Counted from the stretch's first letter, positions 7,947 to 15,073 are shown. The stretch: DNA of 16,160 nucleotides from Pseudoselenomonas ruminantium (GCA_002373045.1 DFHU01000053.1:1-16160), one strand, 5' to 3'. Made by a program: numbers and translations. Notes: generated by a model not told the origin, from the letters alone.

Positions 7947-8710
7947 GCACGGAACAGGCCAATTTTCCTAGCCAGAAATTTTCCACCTTTTTTCAGCCAG
8001 TTTTGCTTTTCCATAAAAGATACATTTTGTTCGCTATAATCTAGCTGATTCTTCTCCAGCCAAATATCCAGCATCAGTTCGCTGACAAAGCCATAAATGC
8101 GGGATTCATAAGTTGAATAATTGCTGATATCTACGTTTTTCTCAATTTCTGCCAAAATCGCAAACATCCATTCGCAATAAGCATCATAGTGCTTCTTGTC
8201 CATAACGAACATGTTGAACATATGTGCCCAGGTACGATTCATTACTTTTTCCATAGCGGAAACATATTCCGGATATTGTTCATGGATAATCCGTTCTAAT
8301 TCTTCCAGACCTGCCGCCTGATGGGCATGAAGATAATGCGATTTATTGGATTCGATGTAATATTTACGTTTTTTCGCCACTACTATCGGCGTCTGTGACA
8401 ATATCTTTTCCCATTCTTTTCCACTTATGATTTGCGCTTTTTTCTTCTCTACGCTTCGTGCTTCTTTGCGTGTGAAGTAGCGGCGATAATGAACCAGGCC
8501 AACGAAATCAGCTTCCAGATTTTTCCAAGCCCAATACATAGCTGTTAGTTCGCAGTAATGCGAATTTTTGCTACTGATATTGTCCCCAGTGTTATCTCCC
8601 TGAAATCCTATATCCGCTTTTCCTTCTTTTCCTACATGAATCGGAAGGTACACGGAATCCGTTGGCATCCAATAAGGTTTGTGTACGGCGACCATAATTT
8701 TTATGTTCAA
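7943..8710 (-). CDS. DUF4422 protein, putative glycosyltransferase of capsule/EPS loci
   Basis: A 255-residue protein matching the DUF4422 pattern often found in capsule and exopolysaccharide clusters and thought to be a glycosyltransferase. The N-terminus IKIMVAVHKPYWMP, then GDNISSKNSHYCELTAMYWAWKN and GLVHYRRYF, are typical. A later HMFNMFVMDKKHYDAYCEWMF block is also characteristic. There is no membrane helix, so it is likely cytosolic or peripheral. The start is TTG at 8710, supported by AAAGGAG nine bases upstream; the next in-frame ATG is too far from that site. The ribosome binding site lies in the last codons of the wbaP-like gene, whose stop is one base before the TTG, so the two are probably coupled. 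Which sugar it transfers cannot be told. Confidence 0.85.
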   Translation of the reverse strand: MNIKIMVAVHKPYWMPTDSVYLPIHVGKEGKADIGFQGDNTGDNISSKNSHYCELTAMYWAWKNLEADFVGLVHYRRYFTRKEARSVEKKKAQIISGKEWEKILSQTPIVVAKKRKYYIESNKSHYLHAHQAAGLEELERIIHEQYPEYVSAMEKVMNRTWAHMFNMFVMDKKHYDAYCEWMFAILAEIEKNVDISNYSTYESRIYGFVSELMLDIWLEKNQLDYSEQNVSFMEKQNWLKKGGKFLARKIGLFRA

Positions 8711-8711
8711 A

Positions 8712-10133
8712 TCAATAAGCTCCTTTACCGAATATTACTGCGGTGAATGTTTTGGCCAAATACATGATATCGAGCCATACCGACCAGTTCCTTACATACC
8801 AAGTATCCATTTCCACACGTTCTTCATAGGTAGTATCGCTTCTGCCACTGGCCTGCCACATGCCGGTTATACCGGGCAGTACCATGGCATATTCGCGGAA
8901 GTATTCTCCGTAGCGTTCAATTTCTTTTTTTACAATAGGTCTTGGACCTACAAGACTCATGTCTCCCTTAATAACATTCCAAAGCTGCGGGAGTTCATCC
9001 AAACTGGTTTTCCGCAAGAAACCGCCCAACTTGGTAACACGCGGGTCATTAGTCAGTTTGAAGGATTCTTCCCATTCCTTGCAGGCTGCGGGATTTTTTG
9101 CCAGATAATCCTGCAAGATTTCTTGTGCATTAGGCACCATGCTTTGGAATTTGTAGCAGGGAAATTCCTTGCCGTCTTTGCCAATACGGCGATGGGCAAA
9201 GATTACATTGCCTTTGTTGTCTATTGCCACCAGCAATGCTACTACGGCAATAATCGGCAGTATCAACAGACCACCGCAAATCGTGCAAACCAAATCAAAA
9301 ATCCGTTTGTAAATTTTATTGCGGCGCATAGCCAGATTATTACGCAGGTGAAGCATCAGGATTTCTTCGGTGAAAAGTACCTGCGCTTCTACGCCCATCA
9401 TCGGTGTGCCAATCAAATCCGGCACATAGGACAGATTGCGTACATGGGGCTGGACGGTGGTTATGAGCTGCTGTAATTTGTCACGTTCCATCCCCGGTGC
9501 CGTGATGATTACGTTTTGTACATGGCTGTTTGCTACGATTTTCTCTGCTTCGCTGATTTTTCCCAGCAGTTTATATTTATCCGGAATTCTGTCGGAAATC
9601 GGATTATCATCCAGGAAACCAATGACATGGTACCGATACCCCAAATCATCCTGAAAGTAATGTAACGCCCGTTCTGCCGTCTTGCCTGCCCCTACAAAAA
9701 TCACATCTTCATACAGATGATGGCTGTGTTTCAGCCACAGGCTAATCAGCAGCCGTTCAATGTAGAGTGTTATCAGTAAAACCAGCCAGAATACCACAAA
9801 GAAAGAACGTGCTGCCATCCAGTCCGTGAAGAAATACAAGGCAACGATATAAGCGATAAGTCCGTATGTGCCCGCATAGAAAATGCTTCTGACGGTATAG
9901 ATGATAGGCTGCATGGTGACATAGGCTCTCGCCTGAGCTAAAAAAATCAGGAAGGTCAACGGCAGCCACAGATAGATATAACTTGGGTCAATTTCTAAAT
10001 CATATAATCCCGTTGAAATCAGTCCGGTCAGTATCACTGCAAGATAGTCCGCACTCATAAAAATTATGGGTGCAAGATATGGACGCAGCCTTTGACGTAT
10101 ACCGTTATTACGCTTTTGCATGGTCAATGTCAT
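8712..10133 (-). CDS. wbaP: WbaP-type undecaprenyl-phosphate sugar phosphotransferase (initiating enzyme)
   Basis: A 473-residue polyprenyl glycosylphosphotransferase of the same length and layout as Salmonella WbaP. It has four or five N-terminal membrane helices (about 20-135), a soluble Rossmann-like middle domain with VIFVGAGKTAERALHYF and GFLDDNP (about 144-180), and a membrane re-entrant segment (about 280-308). The C-terminal catalytic domain carries HRRIGKDGKEFPCYKFQSM, the catalytic SLDELPQLWNVIKGDMSLV and GPRP. It would transfer a sugar-1-phosphate, commonly galactose or a similar hexose, to undecaprenyl phosphate and so start the repeat unit. It starts with ATG at 10133 with AAAGGA five to six bases upstream, 18 bases after the RHH gene. 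The exact sugar is uncertain. Confidence 0.93.
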   Translation of the reverse strand: MTLTMQKRNNGIRQRLRPYLAPIIFMSADYLAVILTGLISTGLYDLEIDPSYIYLWLPLTFLIFLAQARAYVTMQPIIYTVRSIFYAGTYGLIAYIVALYFFTDWMAARSFFVVFWLVLLITLYIERLLISLWLKHSHHLYEDVIFVGAGKTAERALHYFQDDLGYRYHVIGFLDDNPISDRIPDKYKLLGKISEAEKIVANSHVQNVIITAPGMERDKLQQLITTVQPHVRNLSYVPDLIGTPMMGVEAQVLFTEEILMLHLRNNLAMRRNKIYKRIFDLVCTICGGLLILPIIAVVALLVAIDNKGNVIFAHRRIGKDGKEFPCYKFQSMVPNAQEILQDYLAKNPAACKEWEESFKLTNDPRVTKLGGFLRKTSLDELPQLWNVIKGDMSLVGPRPIVKKEIERYGEYFREYAMVLPGITGMWQASGRSDTTYEERVEMDTWYVRNWSVWLDIMYLAKTFTAVIFGKGAY

Positions 10134-10151
10134 GTGATTCCTTTCTTGCTT

Positions 10152-10319
10152 TTATTTTTCCGTTTTCATATTGGATAAGGCGTACTCACAGCACTGCCGT
10201 ACCAGATTGTTCACAGACACTTTCTCATGCTCGGCAATCCTTGCCAGTTCTTCCAACAGGCTGGCTGGCAGCCGGAACGTCTTATTGAGCATTTCTTCGG
10301 TCTGTTTGACCTCGAACAT
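10152..10319 (-). CDS. small ribbon-helix-helix (Arc/CopG-like) DNA-binding protein
   Basis: A 55-residue protein with the ribbon-helix-helix pattern: a short strand NKTFRLP (about residues 12-18), helix A LLEELARIAEHEK (21-33), and helix B SVNNLVRQCCEYALSNM (35-51). Such proteins dimerise and insert a two-stranded ribbon into the major groove. It is the first gene of the polysaccharide operon, 18 bases before wbaP, and sits directly downstream of an array of GTCTCAAAA half-sites, so it is the likely autoregulator of the operon (inference). The start at 10319 is chosen because AGGGGTGAT lies just upstream. A longer frame from 10352 would put this ribosome binding site inside the gene and has none of its own. 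No toxin partner is visible, so an antitoxin role is less likely. Confidence 0.8.
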   Translation of the reverse strand: MFEVKQTEEMLNKTFRLPASLLEELARIAEHEKVSVNNLVRQCCEYALSNMKTEK

Positions 10320-10361
10320 TTCGTAATCACCCCTATTATTTTTTACATGCACATTTGCAAT

Positions 10362-10389
10362 AGCATAAGTCTCAAAACTACAGTCTCAA
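10362..10389 (-). promoter_or_regulatory. candidate promoter of the RHH-polysaccharide operon
   Basis: On the minus strand TTGAGA (10389-10384) and TATGCT (10367-10362) are 16 bases apart, giving a start near 10355 and a leader of about 36 bases before the RHH gene. The -35 box is part of the left arm of the large dyad at 10377-10414, so a protein bound there would block it. The -10 box is only a moderate match. Confidence 0.4.
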
Positions 10390-10414
10390 AAAGTGTACTT
10401 TTTGAGACTGTAGT
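10377..10414. repeat. perfect 18-base inverted repeat (operator-like dyad A)
   Basis: ACTACAGTCTCAAAAAGT at 10377-10394 is followed by the two-base centre GT and its exact reverse complement at 10397-10414. Neither strand has a following T-run, so it is not a terminator. It contains two GTCTCAAAAAGT half-sites and overlaps the -35 of the minus-strand promoter. A further half-copy (GTCTCAAAAC) lies at 10369-10378. I read it as an operator. Confidence 0.7.
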
Positions 10415-10450
10415 AAAATAATGCAAAAAATGTCATTTTAAAACTTAAAA

Positions 10451-10470
10451 GTCTCAAAAAGTCCCTTTGA
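10451..10470. repeat. single GTCTCAAAAAGT half-site with weak dyad
   Basis: An exact copy of the 12-base half-site at 10451-10462. The flanking bases give only a weak inverted match (TCAAA at 10454-10458 with TTTGA at 10466-10470). It lies between the two full dyads. Confidence 0.55.
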
Positions 10471-10492
10471 AATGAAAAAATTAGAAAAAAAT

Positions 10493-10521
10493 TGGACATT
10501 GTAGAAGTCCTTTGCTATAAT
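10493..10521 (+). promoter_or_regulatory. strong plus-strand promoter with extended -10
   Basis: TGGACA at 10493-10498 and TATAAT at 10516-10521 are separated by 17 bases, and TGC immediately before the -10 gives the extended TGnTATAAT form. Transcription would start near 10528 and run through dyad B into the hairpin at 10600-10640. No gene in that direction has a credible ribosome binding site. Confidence 0.6.
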
Positions 10522-10537
10522 GTAGTTTGTGAATTCG

Positions 10538-10569
10538 AGAGTCTCAAAAAGTACACATTTTGAGACTCT
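10538..10569. repeat. second operator-like dyad B
   Basis: AGAGTCTCAAAA at 10538-10549 is exactly inverted at 10558-10569. The inner bases keep the GT...AC of dyad A around a two-base centre, with one mismatch. The spacing between its two half-sites is the same as in dyad A. It lies about 10 to 40 bases downstream of the predicted plus-strand start, where a bound protein would act as a roadblock. Confidence 0.7.
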
Positions 10570-10595
10570 TTGATTTTGCACAATTTTTTATACAA

Positions 10596-10640
10596 CAAAA
10601 AGCCTGCGTACCAATGCAAGTAGCATTGATACACAGGCTT
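10596..10640 (-). terminator. terminator of the hydrogenase operon (bidirectional hairpin)
   Basis: An 18-position stem pairs 10600-10617 with 10623-10640 (AAGCCTG with CAGGCTT at the base), with two mismatches and the loop AAGTA. On the minus strand it is followed by TTTTTGTTGTA. It begins 23 bases after the stop of the HyfH-HyfI gene. On the plus strand it is followed by a weaker T-tract, so it may also end the candidate small RNA. Confidence 0.85.
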
Positions 10641-10663
10641 CTTTTATTGACTATTATTCTATT

Positions 10664-11389
10664 TTACATTCGCTCGGCAAGCATATCTGCCGCTGCCAGT
10701 ACTCCGGCAATCATGGCGCTGGGTCTTGGTGGGCAACCGGGGATGTAGATATCCACCGGCACCACTTTGTCGGCAGCACCCACAATGGCGTAGCTAGCGC
10801 CGTAGGTTTCGCCGCCGGCTGCACAGGCACCGCAGGCCATGACGAGTCTTGGCTCCGGCATAGCCTCATAGGACATTTTGAGTGCCTGCTCCAAGTTTCT
10901 CGTCACCACGCCTGTGACCATTAGTAGGTCAGCATGGCGGGGGGAGGCATCCACATGCACGCCGTAGCGGTGCAAATCATAGACAGGATTGGACATCGCG
11001 CCCATCTCGAAGTCGCAGGCATTGCAAGAACCGGCATCCAAATGACGCACATGGAGACTACGGCCTAATTTCTGCTTGATGACCTCTGCCGTAATCTCAG
11101 CAGCATCTTCGGTAATCACCGGCAGAGCCTCATCACGGCTGTGCTGCAGGCTGCCCATAGCCTTCTCGACACATTTGCCGCAGAACAGGCATTTTTTATA
11201 GTCGATGGCATAGCCTTGCCCATCACTTGTAACCTTAAAGGCTCCTACCGGGCAGGCCTTGGCACAAGCCGTGCGCAGATTTTCCGGACAATCGCCCGTG
11301 ATTTTTCCCCGAAAGCGGGCACTGCCGGTGAGGGAAATATTTTCGGTGGCGATTTTATCGCCTAATAAGCGTTCTATTACCTTAAACAT
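10664..11389 (-). CDS. hyfI: fused ferredoxin (HyfH-like) and hydrogenase small subunit (HyfI/HycG, NuoB-like)
   Basis: A 241-residue electron-transfer subunit linking the electron donor to the NiFe site. The C-terminal part (about 113-235) is NuoB-like with the cluster cysteines C122 and C125 (SCNACDFE), C186 or C189 (ACGACAAGG) and C219 (GCPPRP). The N-terminal part (about 1-80) is ferredoxin-like, with C34, C42 and C46 (followed by P) and then C67, C70 and C73 (CLFCGKC). The last cysteine of the second motif is replaced by alanine (CVEKA) and the first motif is also irregular. Enough cysteines remain for one [4Fe-4S] cluster (C46, C67, C70, C73), not two. In E. coli these domains are separate proteins. 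It starts at ATG with GAGGAG five bases upstream, 13 bases after hyfG, and is the last gene of the operon. Confidence 0.88.
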   Translation of the reverse strand: MFKVIERLLGDKIATENISLTGSARFRGKITGDCPENLRTACAKACPVGAFKVTSDGQGYAIDYKKCLFCGKCVEKAMGSLQHSRDEALPVITEDAAEITAEVIKQKLGRSLHVRHLDAGSCNACDFEMGAMSNPVYDLHRYGVHVDASPRHADLLMVTGVVTRNLEQALKMSYEAMPEPRLVMACGACAAGGETYGASYAIVGAADKVVPVDIYIPGCPPRPSAMIAGVLAAADMLAERM

Positions 11390-11402
11390 AAAATCTCCTC
11401 AA

Positions 11403-12935
11403 TCAGCGGTCAATGCACGCATAACACAGTTCAAAACTCTTATTGATCAGCGGGAAGTCGGGAATGATATCCCCCTGCACGGCGATGGTCACAGCTGGCC
11501 AGTTCGGATAGGATGCGCTGCGGACGAAGATGCGGTCAATTTGGCCATCCTGCAGGGCTACGAACTGGAAGTTGCTGCCCCGCGCAGATTCACTAAGGCC
11601 CCAATCCTCACCACTTACAGTTGACCAGTCAATTTGAACAGTCAGATTTGACGAGTCATTTGACTTGTCTGCCTTCAGCAGATTGCAAAGTTGCTGCACG
11701 AGGCCAAATGATTCTTTTAGTTCCGCAATGCGCAGAGCCAGTCTTGCCGCCACGTCGCCGGTCTTTTCCGTCACGAGCTTAAAGTCGAGTTCCGGATAAA
11801 GGCCGTAGGCAAAATCCTTGCGGCTGTCATGGGCAAAGCCCGAAGCTCTTGCGCCCACGCCGACCATGGCCAAATCCACTGCGGTATTTTTGCGCACAAT
11901 TCCCGTAGTGCGCACGCGGTTCTGGAAGTTGGCCTGCTGGGCAAACATTTCGCTTAAATCGCTGACATTGGCTTTGGTTTTATCCATAATATCGGCGATA
12001 TCGTTGAGCAGGGCGCTGTCAATATCCTGACGCACGCCGCCGGGAACAATTACGCCGCGCAGGAAGCGGTTACCCGCAATGCGTTCCTGCAAGCGCATAA
12101 GCATTTCCTTCGTGCGGCCGCCAAGGCTGATGGCCGGATTAAAGCCCACGCCGGCGGGGATATTGCCCAGGTCGCCCACATGGTTGGTAATGCGTTCAAT
12201 TTCCATCAGCAGCGTGCGGATGATTTCCGCCCGCCGCGGAACTTTTACACCTGCAATTTTTTCCACCGCCTGACAGAAACTCCAGGTGTTGGCAATGGAG
12301 CAGGCACCGCAGATACGTTCTACTATGGGCAATGCTTCTTCCGGCGTTTTGCCCTCCATGATTTTTTCCAGACCGCGATGGGTATAGAACAGACGGGCAT
12401 CCAACTGCAGCATGGATTCACCGGCCTGACTGAAGCGGAAATGCCCCGGCTCAATAATGCCGGCATGAATCGGGCCAACCGGAACTTCGTAAACGCCTTC
12501 GCCTCTGGCCACGCTCATATCCATACGGCGGGTGCCATGTACATCGGCAGCTTTGGCCACCGTCTTGCGCAGCGGATAAAAGCCCTCAGGGAAGGTATCA
12601 TGGAGCACCAATGGGCGCGGGTCAGGATGGCCCTGCGGCACAAGGCCAAACATATCCTGAATCTCCCGTTCATACCAGGCAGCGGCAGGAATTACCGGTG
12701 TCAGGGATTCATAGCACAGGGATTCCCCTTCACCGAAGACCGCCTTAACTGCCTCCATTTTATGCTCGCTCAGATTTTCAAAAACAGCGTAAATCGCATA
12801 CCCCTTTACTTCGGGATTTTCCGTTTCATCCCGGCCAAACATAGCGGTCAACGGATTTTTGCCGCCGTTGGACAGGATATTGGCCGTGCCGCGGAAGTTT
12901 TCCGGTTTTACGACTTTCAATGACCAATCTGCCAT
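11403..12935 (-). CDS. hyfG: group 4 [NiFe] hydrogenase large subunit, HyfG/HycE type (NuoC-NuoD fusion)
   Basis: A 510-residue catalytic subunit that would reduce protons to H2 or oxidise H2 at the cytoplasmic side of the membrane complex. Residues 1-125 form the NuoC-like domain, ending in AAAWYEREIQDMFGL and GHPDPRPLVLHD. From about 152 the NuoD-like hydrogenase domain follows with GPIHAGIIEPGHFRF. Ni ligands are C209 and C212 (ERICGACS) and C504 and C507 (ELCYACIDR). The protein ends exactly at this motif, with no C-terminal extension for an endopeptidase to remove. The histidine usual four residues after the second cysteine is N216, and the usual DPC is ELC. It starts at ATG with GGGAGG upstream and overlaps hyfF by one base (TAATG), implying coupling. 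Confidence 0.92.
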   Translation of the reverse strand: MADWSLKVVKPENFRGTANILSNGGKNPLTAMFGRDETENPEVKGYAIYAVFENLSEHKMEAVKAVFGEGESLCYESLTPVIPAAAWYEREIQDMFGLVPQGHPDPRPLVLHDTFPEGFYPLRKTVAKAADVHGTRRMDMSVARGEGVYEVPVGPIHAGIIEPGHFRFSQAGESMLQLDARLFYTHRGLEKIMEGKTPEEALPIVERICGACSIANTWSFCQAVEKIAGVKVPRRAEIIRTLLMEIERITNHVGDLGNIPAGVGFNPAISLGGRTKEMLMRLQERIAGNRFLRGVIVPGGVRQDIDSALLNDIADIMDKTKANVSDLSEMFAQQANFQNRVRTTGIVRKNTAVDLAMVGVGARASGFAHDSRKDFAYGLYPELDFKLVTEKTGDVAARLALRIAELKESFGLVQQLCNLLKADKSNDSSNLTVQIDWSTVSGEDWGLSESARGSNFQFVALQDGQIDRIFVRSASYPNWPAVTIAVQGDIIPDFPLINKSFELCYACIDR

Positions 12936-14425
12936 TACTGCACACCTCCCATGACCACTTTTGCCGCCTCAGTCAAAAGCGTTCCCACATAGGGAAGCTC
13001 ATAGGCAAAGGCACTTACCACACCACTGACAGCCAGCATCAAGAGCAGTACGCAGCTGTCCAAACGGCCCATCAGCTCGCCAGCCGCCTTGCGGGTCGGC
13101 TTGCCGCCCAGCATGCGCATGGCATGATAGAGAATACCAATCAGCATACCGGCCAGCAGCACGAGCGCCAAAATTCCTAAATACGGATGATGTGCCTGGA
13201 AGAAGCTGGCAATGATGTAGAACTTACTGAAGAACACACCCATCGGTGGCATCCCCAAGATGCCCACAATGCCGAGCAGCCAGAACATCGCCGTTTTGGG
13301 CGCCTGCTGCATCATGCCGTGAATGCGCATCATATTTTTCGTCGCATAGGTTTCCATAATGGTACCGGCCGTGTAAAAGAGCATATACTTAACCAAAGCA
13401 TGGTTGAACATATGCAAAAGGGACGCCTCTGCCGCCAGCGGCATAAAGAGGCCAAAGCCTGCGGCCAGCAGGCCGAAGTTTTCCATCGAAGAATAGGCAA
13501 GCATACGCTTGACATCACGCTGCACCACCACGAACGGCACAGCCAATGCAATGGTCAGCAGACCAAAGCCCACATACATAGAGCTGATGAAATCCATCCC
13601 CACCACGGGCATCACAATGGCCGTAGCGCGCAGGAGCACATAGAGCGCACAGATACAGAGTGCACCAGAGAGCAGGCCGCTCGTGAGTGCCGGTGCCTCC
13701 GAATGGGCATCCGGCAGCCAAGCATGCATAGGCGCGAGGCCGATTTTCGTGCCATAGCCCACAAAGAGGAAGCAAAACGCGAGTTTTGCCACATCATGGT
13801 CGAGCATATCGGCATGAACTTTCATAAATTCCCAGTTCAGCGGCAGCACATCGCCCATAGCCTGCAGCTGACCGTAGTAGAGAATAATCGTGCCCAAAAG
13901 AGCCAGACAGATGCCCACGGTGCAGACCATCACGTATTTCCACGCCGCCTCCAGTGAAGTGCGGGTGAATTTGAACGCTACAAGTAGTGCCGATACCAAA
14001 GTGGTCGCCTCAATGGTTACCCACATAAGACCTAAGCTGTCCACCGTCACCACCAGCATCATCGTCCAGACAAAGAGATGGGACAGCGCATAGAAACGCC
14101 CTTCCAAATGGGTAAAGCGGCGCAAGTATCCGTAACGGATATTGGTATCGCGTTCCAAGTAAGCCTTGCTGGTCCAGGCAAAAGCCAGATACAGCGCGCC
14201 GACAATGACGAGCATCCAAATGCTCAGCGAATCCACATAGAAAAATCCCTGCCGGATTGGCTCATGGGGATGGGCGGCAAATTCTGCCGCCATGTGCAGA
14301 ATCAGACCAAAGACCACCGTGGCCGTCAGCCTGTCGGCAAAGTGCAGGAGCTTTAACCCCAGCAGCCCTGTGACCGCCACCACTGCAAAGAGCAGCGGCA
14401 GCCCAAGTATATAATAAAGTTCCAT
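12935..14425 (-). CDS. hyfF: hydrogenase membrane subunit HyfF (NuoL/M/N-like antiporter subunit)
   Basis: A 496-residue integral membrane protein with roughly 14 helices, from the antiporter-like subunits shared by complex I, Mrp antiporters and group 4 hydrogenases. It would move H+ or Na+ in step with hydrogen evolution. Typical motifs are the glutamate in MWVTIEATTLVSALLV (about 134-149), the lysine-bearing YGTKIGLAPMHAWLPDAHSE (about 226-245), and LHMFNHALVKYMLFYTAGT with its HALVK lysine. Length fits HyfF of E. coli. It starts at ATG 14425 with GAGG upstream, nine bases after hyfE. It is probably translated together with hyfG, which starts on its stop codon. Confidence 0.9.
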   Translation of the reverse strand: MELYYILGLPLLFAVVAVTGLLGLKLLHFADRLTATVVFGLILHMAAEFAAHPHEPIRQGFFYVDSLSIWMLVIVGALYLAFAWTSKAYLERDTNIRYGYLRRFTHLEGRFYALSHLFVWTMMLVVTVDSLGLMWVTIEATTLVSALLVAFKFTRTSLEAAWKYVMVCTVGICLALLGTIILYYGQLQAMGDVLPLNWEFMKVHADMLDHDVAKLAFCFLFVGYGTKIGLAPMHAWLPDAHSEAPALTSGLLSGALCICALYVLLRATAIVMPVVGMDFISSMYVGFGLLTIALAVPFVVVQRDVKRMLAYSSMENFGLLAAGFGLFMPLAAEASLLHMFNHALVKYMLFYTAGTIMETYATKNMMRIHGMMQQAPKTAMFWLLGIVGILGMPPMGVFFSKFYIIASFFQAHHPYLGILALVLLAGMLIGILYHAMRMLGGKPTRKAAGELMGRLDSCVLLLMLAVSGVVSAFAYELPYVGTLLTEAAKVVMGGVQ

Positions 14426-14433
14426 AAACTACC

Positions 14434-15060
14434 TCAGCCCTTCAACTTTCTCATTACCGTGGTATCCGTGGTCATAAAGGACAGGCTCATGCGATTGGTG
14501 AGAATGACCAGCACAACCACAGCGATTAATACATCCAAAAATACCCCCAGTTCCACCACCAGCGGCAAGCCCTCGGTGATAATCAGGCCCAGCAGATAAA
14601 TGCCGTTTTCCAAGGTAATCAGGCCGCACATCTGCAAAATGGCCCGCTTGCGCATGACCATGAGTGCCAGCCCCGTCATAATCATCATGATGGTCGCGGC
14701 AAAGAAATCCCGCGCCAGGGGGTCAAGCATAAAGCGGCTGCCCAGCACATAGCCGAACACCAAAAAGGCTGCCGCCGCCATGGTCGAATAATTCACATTG
14801 ATATCGGAAAAGATTTCCCGTTCGTCGGTAATCCGTTTGATTAATTTCAGCATGGCCATCGGGATAAAGAGCACCTTAACGCCCAAGGTCAGGGCAAAGG
14901 GAATGAGCGCATGCATGAGTCCATGATTCAGCCCGGAGAGCAGACAGGCACAGGCGATAATTACCGACTGCACCATCAGGCAGATAACCGAGCGCCTGAG
15001 CTCCATCACTCTGGTCTGCAAAAAGACCACAAAGAGGAGCAAAACCATCAAATATTCCAT
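14434..15060 (-). CDS. hyfE: hydrogenase membrane subunit HyfE (NuoK-related)
   Basis: A 208-residue membrane protein with about six helices. The C-terminal half has the NuoK-like segment QMCGLITLENGIYLLGL, whose buried glutamate is thought to take part in ion transfer, and a polar stretch LKLIKRITDEREIF between helices. The ATG at 15060 is chosen because AAGGAGG lies five bases upstream; an upstream in-frame TTG at 15084 overlaps hyfC and has no ribosome binding site. It begins 13 bases after hyfC. There is no separate HyfD-like subunit between hyfC and hyfE, unlike the E. coli hyf operon. Confidence 0.88.
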   Translation of the reverse strand: MEYLMVLLLFVVFLQTRVMELRRSVICLMVQSVIIACACLLSGLNHGLMHALIPFALTLGVKVLFIPMAMLKLIKRITDEREIFSDINVNYSTMAAAAFLVFGYVLGSRFMLDPLARDFFAATIMMIMTGLALMVMRKRAILQMCGLITLENGIYLLGLIITEGLPLVVELGVFLDVLIAVVVLVILTNRMSLSFMTTDTTVMRKLKG

Positions 15061-15073
15061 TTTCTCCTCCTTA

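Larger units (their letters stand above)
10528..10650 (+). ncRNA. candidate small RNA between the EPS and hydrogenase operons
   Basis: A plus-strand transcript from the extended -10 promoter would be about 120 bases. It would consist of a hairpin from dyad B (10538-10569), an AU-rich linker (10570-10599) and a terminator hairpin (10600-10640) followed by TTCTTTTATT. No open reading frame of note is present; a TTG-initiated frame at 10560 has no ribosome binding site and runs antisense into the hydrogenase gene. It could be a regulatory RNA, or the promoter may only act in a switch with the opposing one. Inference from promoter and terminator signals only. Confidence 0.35.

Noticed and set aside
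8679..9476. Long plus-strand frame of 265 codons opposite wbaP
   Set aside because: It is the antisense shadow of a well-supported WbaP-type gene, with no start signal and no recognisable domain.
10152..10319. RHH protein as the antitoxin of a toxin-antitoxin pair
   Set aside because: The next gene is a full-length WbaP-type enzyme and no small toxin-like gene lies nearby.
10377..10414. Large inverted repeat as a transcription terminator
   Set aside because: Neither arm is followed by a T-run, the stem is AT-rich, and it overlaps a promoter -35; operator function fits better.
10369..10569. CRISPR array
   Set aside because: The repeats are about 12 bases, alternate in orientation and have irregular spacing; no spacers or cas genes are seen.
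10560..10748. Plus-strand 62-codon frame downstream of the extended -10 promoter
   Set aside because: It starts with TTG, has no ribosome binding site, crosses the terminator hairpin and runs antisense into the hydrogenase small-subunit gene; no protein-like composition.
12180..13957. Long plus-strand frames opposite hyfG and hyfF
   Set aside because: They mirror conserved hydrogenase genes in GC-richer DNA; their His/Gln-rich composition is typical of antisense frames.
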